Assembly: GCA_033977485.1 (NCBI GenBank)
Contig: CM066988.1
Location: 71,849,169-71,913,168, forward strand
Reading direction: 5' to 3'
Origin: Hydrangea macrophylla
Lineage: Eukaryota; Streptophyta; Magnoliopsida; Cornales; Hydrangeaceae
DNA: 64,000 bases
Shown here piece by piece: positions 44,901-56,443 of this stretch (position 1 is its first letter; the number at the start of each line of letters is the position of its first letter). The translations under genes and the position numbers were made by a program. The notes under the pieces are model-generated. The model searched no databases. It was not told the DNA's origin and was given only the letters and a program-made list of their open reading frames with translations.

Positions 44901-45865
44901 TTTCGGGTTATAAAAGAATAATGCTATGCATGGGCGTCTAAACTTAGTCTAGACTTCAGGCCGATCATGGGGGGTCCTCCTGGGACTTATAGGGTCCGTT
45001 TGATACCATTTTTAATAGTCATAGTGGGGTTTGGAGGTTTGAGCTCCGGTGAGGACTCGTTAATGGCAGATTTGCCATTTTCAGAGCCTAAGGCTCTGTT
45101 TGGGTCATCCTAATGGGTCCCGAGAGGGTGTGTGAGTGTGTATGAGTGTATGGAATGTACAAGAATTAAAATGAGGGGGAAGGGGTGTTACCAAGCTTCG
45201 GTTCTCTCTCTTTCTTCCTCAGTACTCCGGCGAGCTTTCTCCCTCACTCAACCTCCTTCTTCCTTCCTCTTCTTGCTTGTCCGATGAGTGAGACAGAGAG
45301 TGTGTGTGAGGTTTGTTCCCAATCTCTCTCGGTGACTTCTCCCTCCAATATTTATTCTACTTAAATAACCCAAGCATGGTATACACATATATCTATATAC
45401 ACAGCTATACACAGATTTTACAGTCTGTTTGGGGCAGGATTGAGGGTGATTGAGGGTGGCTGATTGAGAGGTTGAAAAGTGTGGATGTGAATAGGATCTT
45501 GGGGGGTGTGAAGTGGCCGGCGGTTGGGAGGAATCCGGCGGGTCATAGGGGGTTTGTTTGGGTGAAGGTTTTGTACAATGGGTAAGGGTAGGTTAGGCTA
45601 GTACACACCCAATTTAGGAAAGATTCTTGTTGTACTAGTATGGCATAAACGTATGGTTAAGCCGTCGCTTAGGTTAACGTACCGGACAGTCCAGTTTTGA
45701 TACAGATTTTACGGATTTGCGTGCGAGTCAGTCCGGGTTTGTATTTATAGTCCGAGAAATTTAGTTAAGCGAGTACGTATACGTATAAGCTCGAATTTAT
45801 CACACTGGAAATTAATACGGCAAAATACAGGGACTCATTTTATTGCGAAATTTGCAGGTATTACA
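41998..45865 (-). repeat. Inner solo LTR, gypsy type, 3,868 bp
   Basis: On the plus strand it begins TGTCACGCCCCGGAGTAGCC and ends TTTGCAGGTATTACA, matching the end motifs of the chromodomain-element LTR (TGTCATGCCCC and GCAGGTTATTACA). Flanked by AGAGT at 41993-41997 and 45866-45870. No coding region inside. It lies entirely within the outer solo LTR. It includes four hairpins at 42700-43010 and a patch of ACCCGAACCC-like motifs at 44500-44705. Confidence 0.9.
42700..43025 (-). repeat. Four hairpins with a constant tip and changing arms
   Basis: Each unit has the tip GCTAT-GTCGCCTAGCAGGGCCCT-ATAGC with minor changes. The outer arms differ but pair with themselves: AATGATTAC 42708-42716 with 42771-42779; a 16-base arm 42810-42825 with 42867-42882 (one mismatch); TGATG-GATAC 42882-42891 with 42924-42936; and GAAAC 42966-42970 with GTTTC 43005-43009. 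Confidence 0.8.
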
Positions 45866-46079
45866 AGAGTATGGGCATTGCACAATACGTGGTCAGCATA
45901 CACGGGATAGTGTTATGAAGAGATAAGAGAATATGATGAGAATTGGGAATTGTGCCTCAATGTGGAATAAGATGATGGGTGTACTTTGGATCCGTTGGAT
46001 CAATGGTTGACCAGTCGGGTGGACGTGGGACGGATAGAGTTCCTAGTGCACCTCTCGCTGTTGAAGACGTCCAATGATA

Positions 46080-46260
46080 CATATACACTGTTGAAGACGT
46101 CCAGTGTACCGTTGACAATTACGTCCTAGTTAGTGCCCTAATGTATTCTCACCATGTAGACGACCAGTGAGGATATACACATCATTGAAGACGTCCGATG
46201 TGTTGCTTCTGTCATTTACAGATAGGATGTAATATGTAGACGACCGATAGCCTATCAAGG
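46080..46260 (+). repeat. Hairpin array in the outer solo LTR
   Basis: Loops carry GAAGACGTCC or GTAGACGACC. Stems differ: TACACTG 46084-46090 with CAGTGTA 46102-46108; TATTCTCAC 46144-46152 with GTGAGGATA 46167-46175 (one G-T pair); ACACATC 46177-46183 with GATGTGT 46197-46203; GATAGG 46221-46226 with CCTATC 46251-46256. Two longer repeats with GTAGGACACCA-GGGTAAG follow at about 46270-46320 and 46425-46470. Confidence 0.75.
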
Positions 46261-47353
46261 GATCGTGTGGAGTAGGACACCATTGGGTAAGCGATCGGTG
46301 TGGCCTGCTGGCTTAGTTATGTGGTATGGATGTATAGATATCAGATTTGTATTATTGTATCGACGTATGGATATGAATTTGTATTACTATAACGACGCCT
46401 AGATACAGATTGAATCGTGTGGCGTAGGACACCACCGGGTAAGTGGCCAGTATGGCCTATTGGCTAAGTTAAATGATATCAGATTGGTATTATTGTATCG
46501 ATGCATGGATAAATATTGGTATGGCTGTATTGACGAATGGATACGGAAATGGATATAAATATGAGAATGGTTAGTAAGATGATTGTTCAGTCGAGGATTC
46601 AGCGTCCCGGCATAAAGATAGATGCATGGGGTGGTTGCATAGGTTACATGCATGGTAATGCTAGACATTGAGAAGCATGAGGAGATATTATACCATGATA
46701 GTTATCTTTGTCTTTATTTACATATTTCCTGTTAGCATTGATTTAATATTTAATGAGACCTCTGCTATGTCCGTGAGTGATGTCATTGATAAGAGATTAA
46801 CTGCATTTTAAGATACTAAACAGTAACGGGTGAAGAGTGTGATTGATGTACTCACTCAGCTTTGTATTCAAAGCTGATGGCATTTATGCCCTAGACATTC
46901 TAATGTCTAGAGCTTTGCAGCTCTTGAGGACGTAAGACTGATATTCCGCCGAACTTGGAGCTGAAGGCTTGAAAACGAAGACGTGTCGCTTTGTAATAGT
47001 TAGTTTGTATATTTGTTGTCTTCTGTTAATATTTGTTGTAGGCTTCAGACTCTAAGCCAGCTATTGTAATAGATTTAGTAGACCTTTATAATTGGTACTT
47101 GGGCATATGTTGCTTCCAAACCTTTTATATTTTCGTTGTAGTCTCTGATTATATTAATAAGATATGTTTTACGAATAACATCCTCCCTAGTGTTGTGATT
47201 GTTGGTTTAAGTAGATGACAATGCGGTTATTCACCAGTTACAACTCTACGGGACTAAAAAGGAATTTATTTTCTCTATTTTTGCTTCTTCTAGACATGAC
47301 ATAGTCCATTTTAATTATTTCGTCCGTTGTTTAGGTATGCTAAATATATAGTC

Positions 47354-47550
47354 CTTTTAACATTTTGAAGTTAATTTAGTAACTGGCCCACCCAAATTTT
47401 AACATTTTCAGCATATACCATCCATATAAAAGTCAGTTGTAAAATTAAAGCCCTAAGACCACGTTTGTTTTGTAGAACTAATGTAGGGCACAAGGGACTT
47501 ATAGTCCCATTTGATTATTTCTTCCACTGTTTGGGTATGCTAAATGATGC
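47354..47550. repeat. Uninterrupted copy of the ~200-bp tandem duplication
   Basis: Matches 40799-40951 plus 47302-47352, so it shows the target as it was before the outer LTR inserted. Confidence 0.85.
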
Positions 47551-47616
47551 TGGATTAATTAATAATATCATCATAATAGTCCCCATATGAAGGACGATTA
47601 TAGTCAAAAATGGTAG

Positions 47617-47797
47617 TTGTGTCAAATAGATTTAGACCTTGTTTGTCTCACGAGTTGGGTAATTGGCTATTACTCTACTCCTTCACTATTACTCCAGGGG
47701 TGTGGAATTAATAGTCCCACATAAATAGTGAAGGAGTAGAGTAAAACCACAATACTTACCTCGTGAGACAAACAATACCTAAATCTATTCGACACAA
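47617..47797. mobile_element. Fold-back MITE with long inverted repeats
   Basis: TTGTGTCAAATAGATTTAG on the left and its near complement on the right, with arms of roughly 75 bp including CTCTACTCCTTCACTATT. No clear target duplication. Confidence 0.75.
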
Positions 47798-47899
47798 ATA
47801 CTCTTTTGCAAGGCCATATCAAGGATGTTATGTTGGGATGGGATGGAAATACAAATAGTGGTGGTAGACCCATGGCCCTGTTTGTTTGTTTTTTTTTTT

Positions 47900-48325
47900 A
47901 GTGTAGTACGGTGTATACGAGCCGAGCCGAGCCGAGCCGAGCGTGCTCGCGAGCTTTCTCACGAGCTCGCGAGCTTGCTCACGAGCTCAAACGATCAAAG
48001 CTTTCAAGTGTTCGCGAGCTTTTTAATGAGCTTTTTCGCGCACCCTTTTAAACTATGTAGTTTAATAATAAAACAATCTTTTATCAAGCCTATTTATGAA
48101 ATGTGTCATATTTTCACTAAAATTATATAGTTTTATAATAAACATATTTATAAAAGTCACTATACAAGCTCTTTATCAAATTTATAAACGACCTTTTTTC
48201 ACGAGCCTACTTACGAGCCTTAATCGATCATGTTCACGAGCTCAAATGAGCAAGTCGAGCCTAGCATTTATCAAGCCGAGCTTCGAGCCCTTGTTGAGTG
48301 GCTCATCTCGTTTACACCCCTACGT
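47900..48325. mobile_element. hAT-like MITE rich in GAGC motifs
   Basis: Left end near GGTGTATACGAGCCGAGC and right end GGCTCATCTCGTTTACACCC are inverted. The interior is full of GAGCTCGCGAGC-like inverted repeats. GGTGTAAAC-type ends are typical of some plant hAT MITEs. Borders are approximate. Confidence 0.5.
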
Positions 48326-48864
48326 ACATATGTAGTTATATAAAAATTTTTGGTTTATTTACATATTTTAAGGAGTGGATTGCACCAAGGGGTTGGCTAT
48401 AGCCTACAGAGTTGTCTAAATTTACTGAGTTGAATCTATAAAGTGGGCTAAAACATAGCATAAAAATATTTTTCCAGAAAATTTACACTGGGTTGCAGCT
48501 GAGGTTAGCCTAGCCCCACATACGCCCTTGCTCTTTCGACTCTCTGTCTCGCACCAAAAATATGTATAATAGACCAAAAATTTTGCCTCTAGGGCACTAC
48601 CCCCAAACTCCAGTATGGAACATGTTTGCGAAGCCAAATCCAATAAATTGGACCCCCTTAACACAAAATTCTAGGTACTCTGCTAGAATCATCCCTCCCC
48701 TCCCTCCCTCCCTCCCTCCCTCCTTCCCTTCCCTCTTCCATTCTACCAGACAAGTGATTTTACCTTCTTCCCTCCTCTCTACCCTCCGCCCTTTCCTTCC
48801 CTCCCCTCTTTTCCCATACCAAACATAACATGACAAGGAGATGGTAAATTGGTAATGGTGTCCA
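48326..48864. other. Intergenic DNA with a (CCCT)n run
   Basis: A CCCT/CCTT-rich pyrimidine tract lies at about 48693-48735 and continues weakly to 48810. Frames on both strands here are simple-sequence artefacts. Confidence 0.5.
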
Positions 48865-49490
48865 ACATGAATAATGGAAAGGCAAATGTTATAACTGTGG
48901 CAAGAATGGACATCGCTCAAAGGATTGTCGTAGGCCGAAAACCTCAAGAAAACATGATAGAATTGGAGAAGCGTTCTGATAATGTCTCTGACATAAACCT
49001 CTCTGCGGTCGTATCTCAATGCAATCTAACTAGTAGTAACAAGGAATGGTGGGTAGATACCTAAGCTACACGCCACATGATTTGTTCAAACAAATGGATA
49101 TTTTCTACTTACAAGCCTGTGGATATTGAAGAACAACTCTATATGGGAGACTCTCCTAGTTCTATGGTTGAAGCACATAGAAAGGTAATACTGAAAAATT
49201 TAAATAGGCAAAGAACTTACTCTCAACGATGAGCTTCATGTGCCCGACATTCGCAAGAATTTAGTTTCTGGATCATTGCTTAGCAAGAATGGCTTCAAAT
49301 TAGACTTTATTTCTGATAAATTTATACTCACTAAGATTGAGATGTATGAAAGAAAGGGCTACCTTACTGATGGGCTTTTAAAGATGAATGTAATGACTAT
49401 TGGACCCAAATCTATTAATAATGATGATGCTTCTAACTATTCGGTGGAGTTTTCTAATATTTGGCTACGAGAAACAGGATAAGATATGCT
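48865..49490 (+). pseudogene. Copia gag-protease remnant
   Basis: Translation around 48881 gives the zinc knuckle CYNCGKNGHRSKDC. After a frameshift, 49045-49100 gives EWWVDT, a stop, then ATRHMICSNK: the protease motif with its Gly codon replaced by a stop. 49222-49480 continues with HVPDIRKNLVSGSLLSKNGF, a GAG-pre-integrase-type segment, ending at a stop near 49480. The rest of pol is missing or unrecognisable before the LTR. Confidence 0.8.
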
Positions 49491-49915
49491 AGCTTTTAAT
49501 AGTTCCTATACCTTGAAAAATGTTCAAGTGGGGTATTGCATGATACTCTTCATAGAAATGATCACCTACGTGAGTAAGAAGGGGTCGTTTCTATTAGAAA
49601 TTGAAGGCTGAATTCTCTAAAACATTCACAAAACCAAAAGGTGTTCAAGGCCAAAATGAACACAAGCGTGAGAGTCAAATATGCAAGAAGAAGTACTGTG
49701 TAAATTCTGTTGTCTATGTTTACATAAATGGCTGGGAGTTCAAAGACATCATATCTACTAACTAGCTAGTAAACCCGATAGTTTATCACTAGCTAGGGCA
49801 AGCTCATGACAACTAGGCTACTTAGTCTGAAGTCGTACCTCTTCATCGATACTCGAACTAGTGTTTGCATTTTTATCTGCATTGTTATCTAGCCAATTTC
49901 ATTCATGTGGGAAAT

Positions 49916-50580
49916 TGTTGGAAAAAATGGATTTCCAAAAATCAAGTTCACATTAGAACGAGCTGTCCTCCGTGAGGAGATGTATTCTAATATTCATGTA
50001 TGGAAATCCATTAAGGGGTGAATGAGAAATTGTCACCCTAAGTGCCCCATGTTAACCATTGGTTGAGGAGGTATAAAGTGGGAAGTTTAGCTTATCCCAC
50101 ATTGGAAAAACAACAAGAAAGTTGTACGCATATATAGTCTAAGTTCCATACAAGGGGTTGGACCCTTTGGGGTTCCCAATTTGTAAATGGGGGAAGACCT
50201 AGGGCACCATGGGTCAAACACACACACGCGCCGCTGCCAACCGGAACCGAATAGAAAGTTTATTTGAAATTTTGCTTAGGTCCGATTGTGGGTCCGAGTT
50301 TGGGTCAGGGTCTTGGGCTTCAGCTTGGGTTTCTTTGAACAGATATTTATCTTTTTGGATAAAGTTTATTTGAAATTTTCAAATTAAAACATTTAAGTTG
50401 ATTTGAAATTTTCAAACGAAATTTCTTTTCCCTCTGAAATTGCTTGTGCATTTTTTTTCCAAATAGCCATGTATATATGTTCTTTATGCTTCTCTGTTCA
50501 AGTCGCGACTGTTTAATGGATATTTCTTCTCCGATCACTCACTAGTCGGCAACATCTCCGGTCATTCATTAGCATCCAAA

Positions 50581-50624
<44 letters not shown>

Positions 50625-50890
50625 TATAGTTAGTTCTAGCAGTTCGAGTATCACACGTATATTTGTGTTCTCTGAGTCCTGTAGATCGAAGTGCAACGTC
50701 TACATAATTGAAAATCCGTTCTATCTTGAGAGACGATTATTCATCAACCTTGTACACCGAGACGAAACAAATTCGTCTTAAGAAACTAGTGTTGATCATT
50801 GGGCTTGGATTCTTTCTCAAATTTTAATTTTGTATTTACTGTGTTCATTCTGTAAGTTTTATTTTCTAGTTTCTATTCTCGTTTCAGTTT
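49916..50890 (+). repeat. Probable 3' LTR of the plus-strand copia remnant
   Basis: TGTTGGAAAAAATGG starts directly after GTGGGAAAT, the usual arrangement of a copia PPT and LTR start. The right end is uncertain. It contains a (TC)n run at 50584-50620. Confidence 0.55.
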
Positions 50891-50940
50891 CAATTTCTAT
50901 ATCTATATATATATCATATTACATATATGTATAGATATAG

Positions 50941-51330
50941 CAGTAGCATAACAGATTCTTAGGGCAGAACAATTAATCTCTCTGACTAAGACTAACCCAA
51001 ATTCAATTCGAGTATGAACATTTTAGCTCATTCCGGCCAGTTCGAAATAAATAATTTTTTTTGCCCAAGACAGAATAATATACCGATTGAACGTAAGTCG
51101 GGCGTAGGTTAGCCCCCCAAGCTACAGCTTTGTATATATATGACACTAGCATAACATATTCGTAGGGGAGAACAATTAATCTCTTTGACTAAGTCTAACT
51201 CAAATTCAATTCGCTTTTAAACTTTTTAGCCCATTTCAGTCCAAAATATAGAAAAAAAATTTGCCCAAAACCGAATAAAATACTGGTTGAATGCAGCCTG
51301 CTGCAGGTTAGTCTGCCCAAGCTACAACTC
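50941..51330. repeat. Diverged tandem duplication, about 203-bp unit
   Basis: TAGCATAACA, then GAACAATTAATCTCT and GACTAAG, occur in both units starting near 50941 and 51144; both end with a GTAGGTTAG/GCAGGTTAG and CCAAGCTACA stretch. Confidence 0.8.
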
Positions 51331-52262
51331 GATTTGTATAACATTTATGCTGGTACGCATAGCTGTAACACGAGCAGGCTGGTGGGGAGTGATATCTGAC
51401 CACATTTCGAAGGCATGTGATTCTATCAATATCACCAACAATTGCAAATTGGCCAAATTGAGATATGAAATATCTTTTCTGCCAAAATCAAGAGCCATCT
51501 CGTGTGAATTGCACGTGATGAAAAGAGAAGAAAACCCCCAAAAGGTCATTTCATTGCTTCATTGGCTCCATGCCACTTCAACCATTCACTTGATAGTTGT
51601 TTCGTACCAAAGTCTAACTAACAAAAGCTGATAGGGGACTCCAAAGGTAGTGGACAACCGCTTTGCCTAATTGGAAAAAAGCTCCCCATGTCACCTTCAT
51701 ATAAGCGTTCAAACCTCACCAGTCTCCCTTGGGTATTGGTACTTATGTGCTCACATGAGATCATTACACTAGTTAAATTATCCACAAAAAATAAAAATAA
51801 ATAATAATAATATTAATAAATGCATGTTTTCAAATTTTGATTTTAGATGTTTTACGAGTTGTATTAAATATTGTGGTAGTGAATGATGGTTTTCCCTACA
51901 CTACATCTGTTATAACTAACAAAATATATAGGAATGAATTTAGGATTCAAATTTGAAAAACATACCATTAGGTGAATGCAAAATACTTCTACTTAAGAAA
52001 AGAAGATAAAGTATGATCCAAACAAGACATCAAAAAACTCAGAAGATTATCGTGTGCAAATTTAATACATGATTCATGAAGCTTGAGTAAAAGAAATTAC
52101 TGAGAAAAACACTTACATTGTTTGATTAGTTACAAAAGAGGTGAGAATTAGAGGAAAACAATTAAAAAAACAACAAATATTTAAGCAATGGGAGTCATTT
52201 TCATCTCTCTTTTTTGAGTTTCTAATATATTTTTAAAAAAAATTTATTTAAGTTAGGGGAAA
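51331..52262. other. Intergenic DNA, no gene seen
   Basis: AT-rich. Frames at 51287-51631 (plus) and 51322-51549 (minus) overlap each other and show no family. Confidence 0.3.
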
Positions 52263-52366
52263 GAGTAATGTTATGCTTCCTAATATTCTAAATGGTTCAC
52301 AAGCACATGTGACAAAATTTAATTAGAAGTTATTTAGAATACAAATTTGAGAAACAAGCATTACTC
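52263..52366. mobile_element. Short MITE, GAGTAATG family
   Basis: GAGTAATGTTATGCTTCC at the left and a complementary CATTACTC end at the right, as in 37314-37493. Confidence 0.5.
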
Positions 52367-52959
52367 TCGAGAAAAACACTAGAGGCTTAGCTAGTTGGAA
52401 CATGCCCACCTAGTTTACCAAAATAAATATATTAAAGAAATCTGTGACTGTTGTTAGCAGATCCAAGTTTCTGTACAATGTTTAGAAAGAGTAATGATCT
52501 GGTTACCAAATGTTTATTTCAAAAGTGATTCTCAAAATGATGTGACAATAAAATCACTTAAAACAACTTTCAAAAAAAAAAATTTGAATAGTCCCTGTAT
52601 AGAACATGATCTGAATGTCACACTATTTGGGAACCAATTTTACGAATCATAGCTTTGTTCTTTTAGAGAAGTTGTTTGAGAATAAAATAATGTATTAAGG
52701 GCCTTTTTGATGTATTTTGAATTTTGTATTTAGGTAGAAGCCGAGGTAGAAGCCGTAACCCTAATCCAAAAGGCACCACATGCAAAAACTAATTTAAATG
52801 AGCATATAGCTCTTGATCGTGCAGAATAGAGAAAAATGATTCATACAGCCGACCCCAATTGATTGGGACACAAGGCTTGGTTTGGTTTGGTTTGGTTATA
52901 CATCTATATTTAAGGGGCTGATAACCTACAACACGGTAGTTGTAGATTAGCAGTGCATA
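52367..52959. other. Intergenic DNA with a possible SINE/LINE tail
   Basis: Near 52847-52900, ACAGCCGACCCCAATTGATT is followed by GGTTT repeats. The complementary arrangement is near 37190-37240. Confidence 0.35.
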
Positions 52960-53045
52960 CACCTGTTTTTAGCGACAAAAAAGTTTCGTCGCTAAAGGTG
53001 AAAACTTTTAGCGATGAAAAATTTTATCGCTAAAAGGGCATCATG
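52960..53045. mobile_element. Small fold-back with nested GCGACAAAA/TTTTCGTCGC arms
   Basis: TTTTTAGCGACAAAA, GTTTCGTCGCTAAA, CTTTTAGCGATGAAA and TTTATCGCTAAAAG form overlapping inverted repeats. Resembles the core of a MITE; a degraded relative (AAAATTTTATCACTAAAAG) lies near 59505. Confidence 0.5.
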
Positions 53046-53362
53046 ATGTAAGTTAATATTCCCCTATATATATATATATATTACTTATGAAAACTCGAAT
53101 GTACTTTCTACATCTCATTTTAGTTGAAGAATATCTGTACTTGGTTTGATCAAAACGTGCTTTTAGGACTCTAAAGTAATTCTTAAAATTTATTCAAACA
53201 TGCAAGTACATTAGTTTAGAATCCCAGAGGCACGTTTGTGTTCAAGCATAACTTTGTCCATCTTCAATGTTATTGACATATGGTCATTTTAGCATCAATG
53301 ACCTAAGATTCTCATTTAAATTTGGCATCTATAATGTTATTAATAATATACAGTACAGATAA
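53046..53362. other. Intergenic DNA, no gene seen
   Basis: AT-rich with a TA run at 53066-53082. Confidence 0.3.
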
Positions 53363-53500
53363 CTACAAGAAAACAACTTATTTGCGGCGTCGCTAATAGC
53401 TAGTCTTATGTGCATCGCCAATAAATTGGTGCGTTGCTGATAATTATAATTTTTTGCCATGCAGTTTGTGCGGAACAAATAAACTGTTTTGTAGTTGTGG
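53363..53500. mobile_element. Possible CACTA-type MITE remnant
   Basis: Ends ACTACAAGAAAACA and TGTTTTGTAGT are inverted, as in CACTACAAGAAAA-ended plant elements. The interior carries GCGGCGTCGCTAATAG-like motifs. Confidence 0.45.
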
Positions 53501-53802
53501 TTAACACTTAATTTGCTGAATTGATGAGACCCGGCCTTATCCGAGAAAAGCAGATAATTCCTAATGATCAAGGCTCTTACAAGAGTCTATCCTTATCATT
53601 AGCCACCCAAAAGCAAATTGCTTGGAGTATTCTTTTATTTTCTGTAGGAACAGTTGAATTCGGTTAATTAGGTCAAGGACCACACATTTTAATTGGAGAA
53701 GTTATTGAAAACTAGAGAAGTTTCATGTCGGAGGAACCACCATTTCAATGGGACCACGGGCACGGCTCGGTGCCATCCATTGATATATATATATATATAT
53801 AT

Positions 53803-54305
53803 AGGGGCGGAGTCAGAAATTTTAGTCAATGGGGGCCTACGTTACACTGAAGTTTGGGGGCAGTGCTACTGATGTAGTTTTTGAAATCTATTACATAATT
53901 AACGATTTTTTTAGTGTTTGCTTGTATATATAATTGTGATCTTTTGGGGGATATACTTATAATATGAATCTATTTGGTGACACATAAATATTGTATAGTG
54001 TCTTTCAAAACTCTAGGGGGGCCTATTTCTAAAACGAATAAATTCACACACTAAAAGTGTAATTTTCAAAATTATAGGCACCTTTCATTTTGAATTGTAT
54101 ATATACATTTATATCAATATATATGTAGTTGATGGCACTAAATTGGGCCTTAGACCCTTTGGGGAGCCTAAATATAAGTTGAGGAGGGTTTAAACATAAG
54201 TTGAGAGAGGCCTAAACATAATATACTAAAAGAATTTAGGACAAAATTTTAATTCTCAAAATCACAGAGGGAGGGGGGGCACCCGTCCCTTGCTGCCTCC
54301 GCCCT
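53803..54305. mobile_element. hAT-like nonautonomous element
   Basis: Begins AGGGGCGGAGTCAGAAATTT and ends with GCCTCCGCCCTTG; GGGCGGAG/CTCCGCCC are inverted. It sits between TA microsatellites, so the exact target duplication is unclear. The interior mentions GGGGGCC-TA motifs several times and has no frame. Confidence 0.6.
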
Positions 54306-54389
54306 TGTATGTGTATATATATATATATATATATCGGATTTCTCTCTCTCTCTCTACATACATGTATAAATCTTTTAATTTAAGCTAAT

Positions 54390-54520
54390 GTTAATGCTAA
54401 AGCAGAAATTACTAACGTCGAAACAGAAAGTGTCGTTAAAAGTTTTAACAATAGTTATTTTTAGCGGCACTTTCGAATTTAGCATTAGCAATTTCTACTT
54501 GATCATTAGCATTTTCCTTA
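54390..54520. mobile_element. Diverged relative of the 38559 palindrome
   Basis: TTAATGCTAAAGCAGAAATT, GAAAGTGTCGTTAAAAG and AGCGGCACTTTCGAATTTAG fold back as in 38559-38703, with GTCGTTAAAAG in place of GTCACTAAAAG. Confidence 0.5.
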
Positions 54521-55696
54521 ATTTATTCTAGGCGCTCTAGCTTCTTCATGGTTAAGGGTTATCAAAACCCAGACGACTTAGGATATTTCACTGCCAATCA
54601 TGAAATTCATGACTTATTATAAGCTAAGAAGATAGAATGATCACAAGAATATATTATATTGTACGTTCATGAAAAGCAAGATTTGGTCATGATATAGTTA
54701 CAAATGTAAATCATAGTGGCTATAGCCTATAGTTGTCATATTGAAATTCATATTCATGAATCATAAGCGATCGTATGATATGTTGAAAATAGAAACATAA
54801 GGGTAAATATACGTGTACAAATAAAAATACATTAAGAAAAGACAAATTTAATGTACGAAACTTCTTATAATAATCTGGAAGAACTAGATGTACGCAATGA
54901 AATTACCATGAGAATTTGCTTATATCTCAATTAGAGGTGATTAAAAGGTCTATAACTATTTTTTATACATAAACCTGATCTATAATGAATTTGCGTATTT
55001 TACTTTGTTCAAATTGTGATTGTACATGTTAGGATTTTCTTGAAAATTAGATTCGATTTGATTTTAAGTCCTTCTAGTCGTTGGGGGCCTTTTTAGTAGT
55101 TTGCATTTTGTGAGTATGGACTCAAGAACAGAAAATTGGTAAGAAGTCCATTTGGATCATTTGAGTTTAAAGAACAATTCATTTTAATTTAATCAATAGT
55201 TCATTAATAGTAAAACTAATCAAATAAAATTCTTATGTTACAAAACCATACTTAACTAGCTAGGTAAATTTTAAAATAAATAAATAAATAAATTATTGAG
55301 TGACATATTACTAAAATAAATTCAGGTTGAACCTAAGATCTAAAAAAATCTATTTTATACTAACTTTTGACTAAAACTCCCTAAGAAGAAATGAGTGAAT
55401 TAAACAATTATCTCGAATATTCTTGAATATTGATGAATATATATATATATATATATATGAAGATTAGCGTTTTATTCTTAAATATTTTAGTCCTTTTTTT
55501 TTTTTTTTTGGCTCAGAATCCTAAATATTTTAGTCAATTAAAATATTACTTTCTTTTTTGCTCTGCACGAATTTCATGTGGGGTAGTTATATTAGAACCC
55601 TAAACCATTACTTTAGTGGATATACAATTTTAAGCTGGTAGTGCATTTCGTTGTGCACTTTTTTTTTTGCATCTAACATTTCCGATTATTGTATGT
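54521..55696. other. Intergenic DNA, no gene seen
   Basis: AT-rich; TA run at 55438-55458 and T run at 55494-55510. Confidence 0.3.
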
Positions 55697-55728
55697 ATAG
55701 AGAGAGAGAGAGATTACTATGCTTTGTC

Positions 55729-55762
<34 letters not shown>

Positions 55763-55785
55763 CTATGCTTTGTCCACGAATTTCT
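55697..55785. repeat. (GA)n with a duplicated unit
   Basis: GAGATTACTATGCTTTGTCC occurs twice, separated by a GA run, indicating slippage or unequal exchange within a GA microsatellite. Confidence 0.85.
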
Positions 55786-56260
55786 CCCAGAGGGTAGGAT
55801 GTGTCACGGGGATCATGAGTAGAACCTACTAAATTCAACTCCAGAGCCATCCCCCTTCCCTCAAATTAGAGAAAGAGAGAGACAGGGACTTGACCGGAGA
55901 ACTTTACTTCCAGTTAAAGAACGAGTGGGAGAGGGTTTCACATAATGACAACTAAACTCTTGATGAGGCTGTCCATTAATGATAAATCAATCATGACGAG
56001 TACAAACAACTCTATGGTTGATTAGCAACAAAAAAAAAAAAAAAAAAAGTAGAACTCTATGGCACGTGATACATGTGAGCTTCCATATCCAAACATCCAA
56101 ACATATCCTACCGACTACCGTCCATCCCCTTTCTAAGACTTATCTGATGCGTGTGTTATTATGTAGCTTCACGTGCTCGGGTTTTTTTACGTTTTACTCC
56201 GATAAAACCACAAATTAGTAGGTAAATTGTATAAAATACTAACAGGGATCTTGAAGTCAC
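55786..56260. other. Intergenic DNA, no gene seen
   Basis: A-run at 56029-56048. A frame at 56018-56218 has no recognisable family. Confidence 0.3.
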
Positions 56261-56443
56261 GGAGGGGTGTAAACAGTCGGTTAAGTTCGGTTTTGACTGT
56301 CTTTTGGCACTTTAAAACCGATCGAATGGATTTGGTTCGGGGTTTTTTTTTTTTTTTTTTGGATTGGAGTTTTTTTTTAGAGAACCGACCAAATCGCTCG
56401 GTTCAGTCAGTCGGGTATGTTTAGCGGTTTTGACTTACACCCC
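56261..56443. mobile_element. hAT-like MITE, GGGGTGTAAAC ends
   Basis: AGGGGTGTAAACAGTCGG on the left and GACTTACACCCCT on the right; internal GGTTCGG/CCGACC motifs also fold back. Confidence 0.6.

Larger units (their letters stand above)
40952..47301 (+). repeat. Outer solo LTR, gypsy type, 2,477 bp plus a nested insert
   Basis: Begins TGTAATACCCTATA at 40952 and ends GACATGACA at 47301. Flanked by TAGTC at 40947-40951 and 47302-47306. No internal coding region of its own, so it is a solo LTR left by recombination. Removing the inner solo LTR and its duplicated 5 bases leaves 2,477 bp. It holds ATCGAT-type minisatellites (41035-41225, 41705-41815), a (TG)n run and a hairpin array near 46080-46260. 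Confidence 0.88.

Noticed and set aside
51287..51631. 114-codon plus frame as a host gene
   Set aside because: Overlaps the tandem duplication end, has an antisense frame over it and shows no family, intron signal or promoter.
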